The notes under the pieces are model-generated. The model was not told the origin of the DNA. It made no database searches and worked only from the letters and a program-made list of their open reading frames with translations. A program made the position numbers and the translations under genes. Of a stretch of 64,000 bases of DNA, positions 61,558 to 64,000 are shown in pieces. The first letter of the stretch is position 1, and every line of letters starts with the position of its first letter. The stretch spans positions 5,293,376 to 5,357,375 of the forward strand of contig NC_030856.1 of NCBI RefSeq assembly GCF_000208745.1, read 5' to 3'. The stretch is from Theobroma cacao (lineage: Eukaryota; Streptophyta; Magnoliopsida; Malvales; Malvaceae).

Positions 61558-62286
61558 ATGGAGAATTCAACAAGGCTAGTACAAGAGAACAGGAACAATC
61601 TCCCATCTCCTTTAAACTCCCCACATGGCAATGGAAACAACAGCAATGGTGTTGTCCAAATCCACACCCCACCCCTCACTCCAATTCCAATCTCCAGATC
61701 TGAAACCAACCCTTACCCAACAACCTTTGTCCAAGCTGACACAACTACTTTCAAACAGGTTGTCCAAATGCTCACTGGCTCATCAGAAACTGCTAAACAG
61801 GCCTCCTCTAAAACTCCAACACAACAACAAAACCAACATCATCATCAGCAGCAGCAGCAAGATCCACCATTACCATCAAAATCATCCTTTCCTATACCTC
61901 CCATCAAAACCAACTCTCCCAAGAAACAAAATTTCAAACTTTATGAGAGAAGAAACAGTAACCTCAAAAACACCCTCATGATCAACACTTTATTCCCTTC
62001 TAGTGTTACAAACAGCAGCAGTTTTTCTTCACCGAGGAATACGGAGATCCTCTCTCCAAGCTTGCTTGACTTCCCAAAGCTAGCTCTTAGCCCAGTCACG
62101 CCATTAAATATGGACCCTTTCAACAAGTCTTCACCTTCTTTGGGGAATTCGTCAGAGGAAGAGAAAGCTATAGCTGAGAAAGGTTTTTACTTGCATCCAT
62201 CACCTATGTCAACTCCCAGAGACACTGAGCCTCAGCTTTTGCCTCTGTTTCCAGTTACTTCACCAAAAGTTTCAGGTTCTTCTTAA
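61558..62286 (+). CDS. VQ4: VQ-motif protein, VQ4/MVQ1-like
   Basis: An intronless 242-residue protein starting MENSTRLVQENRNN. The VQ motif FKQVVQMLTG is at 65-74, within FVQADTTTFKQVV. This is the plant-specific segment through which VQ proteins bind WRKY factors. The protein is rich in Ser-Pro and Thr-Pro sites (for example SPLNSP near 17-22, HTPPLTP near 37-43, the LSPSLLDFP and LALSPVTPL blocks, and HPSPMSTP near the end). This matches the MAP-kinase-substrate VQ subgroup. The KLYERRNS block and the C-terminus LLPLFPVTSPKVSGSS are characteristic of the VQ4 (At1g28280) type. A poly-Gln/His stretch lies near 88-103. It would act in the nucleus to restrain WRKY-driven defence genes. Met at 61558 is chosen because MENS is the family start; the frame is open 13 codons further up without conservation. 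Confidence 0.92.
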   Translation: MENSTRLVQENRNNLPSPLNSPHGNGNNSNGVVQIHTPPLTPIPISRSETNPYPTTFVQADTTTFKQVVQMLTGSSETAKQASSKTPTQQQNQHHHQQQQQDPPLPSKSSFPIPPIKTNSPKKQNFKLYERRNSNLKNTLMINTLFPSSVTNSSSFSSPRNTEILSPSLLDFPKLALSPVTPLNMDPFNKSSPSLGNSSEEEKAIAEKGFYLHPSPMSTPRDTEPQLLPLFPVTSPKVSGSS

Positions 62287-64000
62287 GAATTGAAAGAAGA
62301 GGACGAAGAAGAAGAAGGTGGTTATGTAATTCGAGAGTGATTTATCAAGAGGTTTAATGGGTTTTGGCTGAATTTGAGTGAAAAAAAGAGGTGGATGATC
62401 TTTCTTCAATTGTATGATTTGATCTCTCTTTGATTATGGTAAAGCTCTTTCTTTTTTTTTACCTTCTTTTCAAAATCTTCTTTCTTTTTTTGTTTTTCCT
62501 TAATTTTGGTTTCGTACTTAAAACTATTAAAACTAGATTAATTCTCCGTAGATGCTATGAGAAAAATGACTAATTTTCTCTAGTTCTTCTTTTCTGTTTA
62601 GCATATTGAACAAGTCAATTTCTTTCTTTTTTTTTTCTTTGGGCGGTTGTGTTGGCCTAGGAAAGAAGCAGGTCATTTACTTCTACCTTTCTTTTCCTTT
62701 GCATAATTTGACTTACATGAACCTAATCTTTTGGTTGTCCTGCCTTTCGTTTTATGTAAATGCAATAGCGATTCATTTCTGTGTACAATCAAAAGCAAGT
62801 CAGCTTGTTAGTTCTTTCTGATAAAAGGGAAAACATATCAGAGATGGAAACCTTGTCTCTCAGTACCTTCAAACTATCAACGTAATAATTAAAATCTTTA
62901 ACCTCTAGATATAGTACAACCATTGCAGTTGTTGTAAGGATGTTCATTTCTTTCTTTGTGATTGAGTTAATGGCAAAAGAGAAAGGGGAAGACTTTTTTT
63001 CAGAAAGTAAGGGAAGGTCACAGCACAATGAAGACTTTTTGGCTGCATTTTTAAGAATGGACCACCATATTGTAAGAAGGGTATCCTTGTTGAGTCCAAT
63101 TTAATGGAAATTTTGGTGCATTTTATTTATTTTTTTTAAAAGAAAAATTGGGTTTTGGAAATTTTGCCAGTTCTTGTACCATGTAGTAGTGCTGCTTTGT
63201 CTTTGTAACTTTATTCATTCAAGTATCCAACTTAGGCAGTTGTTAATTAATAGTATGACAAACAAGCTTTCCTTTCATAAAAATGGCCCACAAAAAGAGA
63301 TCATAATAAGAAGGAAAATGAAAAAGGGATCAAACAGGATGTGACCATATTGGATCCTCTAATCTTTTCACTTTTTTCTACCCCAAAACTCAAGTGGAAG
63401 GCAAGTTAAAAGAAATATCAACAGCAAATGTCAATGCAGCTTCTTCTTTTTTCTTGGTATATTGCTTTACTGTTGTTCTTCTACATTTCCCTAACTAAAA
63501 CCCTTCTTCTTTAATTGCTTTCCTTAACTACCTCCACCAGTTTTAGTCTGGTTGATCTGTCTTAGCAGTACTGAAAGTGCAGTTGAGGTATACTATAAAA
63601 ATTGGTTTTAGGTATGTAAGGCTAGGCAAGGTAGGTAAGAAACTGTGGAGAACAGAGATTAATGACCCACATCTGTTACTTCTGTCAAGATGGAAGGAGC
63701 AGTCTTTGTCATTTAAATTTGATTTAGTATGCAATCATGCAGCTTGGCTTATTTATCTTTTTTTTTCTTTTTTCTTTTAAATACAGTCTTTTTCTTGACT
63801 TTGAGACATCACTCATCAGAGTACTTAAGAAATGGGAACACACTAAGCAGGCTAAAGTGGAAAAGTAGGACTTCTATTATGATTATGATTGAAAATGAAG
63901 TTAAAAGAAAACAAAAGAACAAAAGACCATGCTAAGTAAATGTAAAGACTTCTTCTTTTTCTTTTTTGCGCCCTTTCAAAGTTTTTACTTTGTCATTGCT
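62287..64000. other. 3' flank of the VQ gene and right edge
   Basis: The first few hundred bases should be VQ 3' untranslated sequence. No further gene is recognised to the window end. Confidence 0.45.

Noticed and set aside
61218..61709. Minus-strand 163-codon frame opposite the VQ gene
   Set aside because: It runs through GA repeats and the VQ leader and encodes low-complexity Glu/Arg sequence; the plus strand has a clear family match.

Overview
This is nuclear DNA from a flowering plant, almost certainly a core eudicot. The evidence is spliced genes with GT-AG introns, coiled-coil NB-LRR (CNL) resistance genes, Ty1-copia and long-LTR retroelements, and CT-rich leaders. Family content and AT-rich spacers fit a rosid, perhaps Malvaceae, but the species cannot be fixed from the sequence. 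Coordinates 1-42,000 are a repeat-rich resistance-gene cluster. Coordinates 45,000-64,000 are a quieter arm with three intact genes.

Left part. At 0.8-2.9 kb lie fragments of unrelated genes: an AAE3-like acyl-CoA synthetase C-terminus, a CYP89-like P450 and an RNase H-like domain. A 2.9-kb solo LTR (3735-6622) and a truncated LTR (about 6653-8896) sit in what was once the upstream region of a resistance gene. The cluster itself is a set of tandem units. Each unit was built from a tail fragment of an S4-domain RNA-binding gene, a CNL gene on the minus strand, and about 2 kb of shared upstream sequence. NLR1 (13154-16135) is the only open copy. NLR2 (27997-30999) and NLR3 (35851-38425) are pseudogenes, and two LRR scraps (about 12.45 and 23.8 kb) are further relics. 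A Ty1-copia element with both LTRs and a target duplication (17649-22515), an ARF PB1-domain scrap, a CACTA-like relic, a LINE-like tail and a second solo LTR (42010-44796) complete this half.

Right part. A STIG1/GRIM REAPER-like secreted peptide precursor (minus, 45502-45993) is followed by an eight-exon dynamin-related protein 5A gene (48727-53380) and an intronless VQ-motif gene of the VQ4 type (61558-62286). In Arabidopsis, as I recall it, an S4-domain gene, GRIM REAPER and DRP5A are consecutive (At1g53120, At1g53130, At1g53140). The S4 scraps inside the resistance cluster therefore suggest that the cluster grew beside, and partly out of, the S4 end of this conserved block.

I see no bacterial or viral gene system and no CRISPR array. 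The most informative content is how the cluster was assembled and decayed. This includes a solo LTR whose empty target site survives in a paralogous copy, an in-frame 27-bp repeat expansion in the NLR3 LRR, and repeated co-duplication of the S4 tail with the NLRs.
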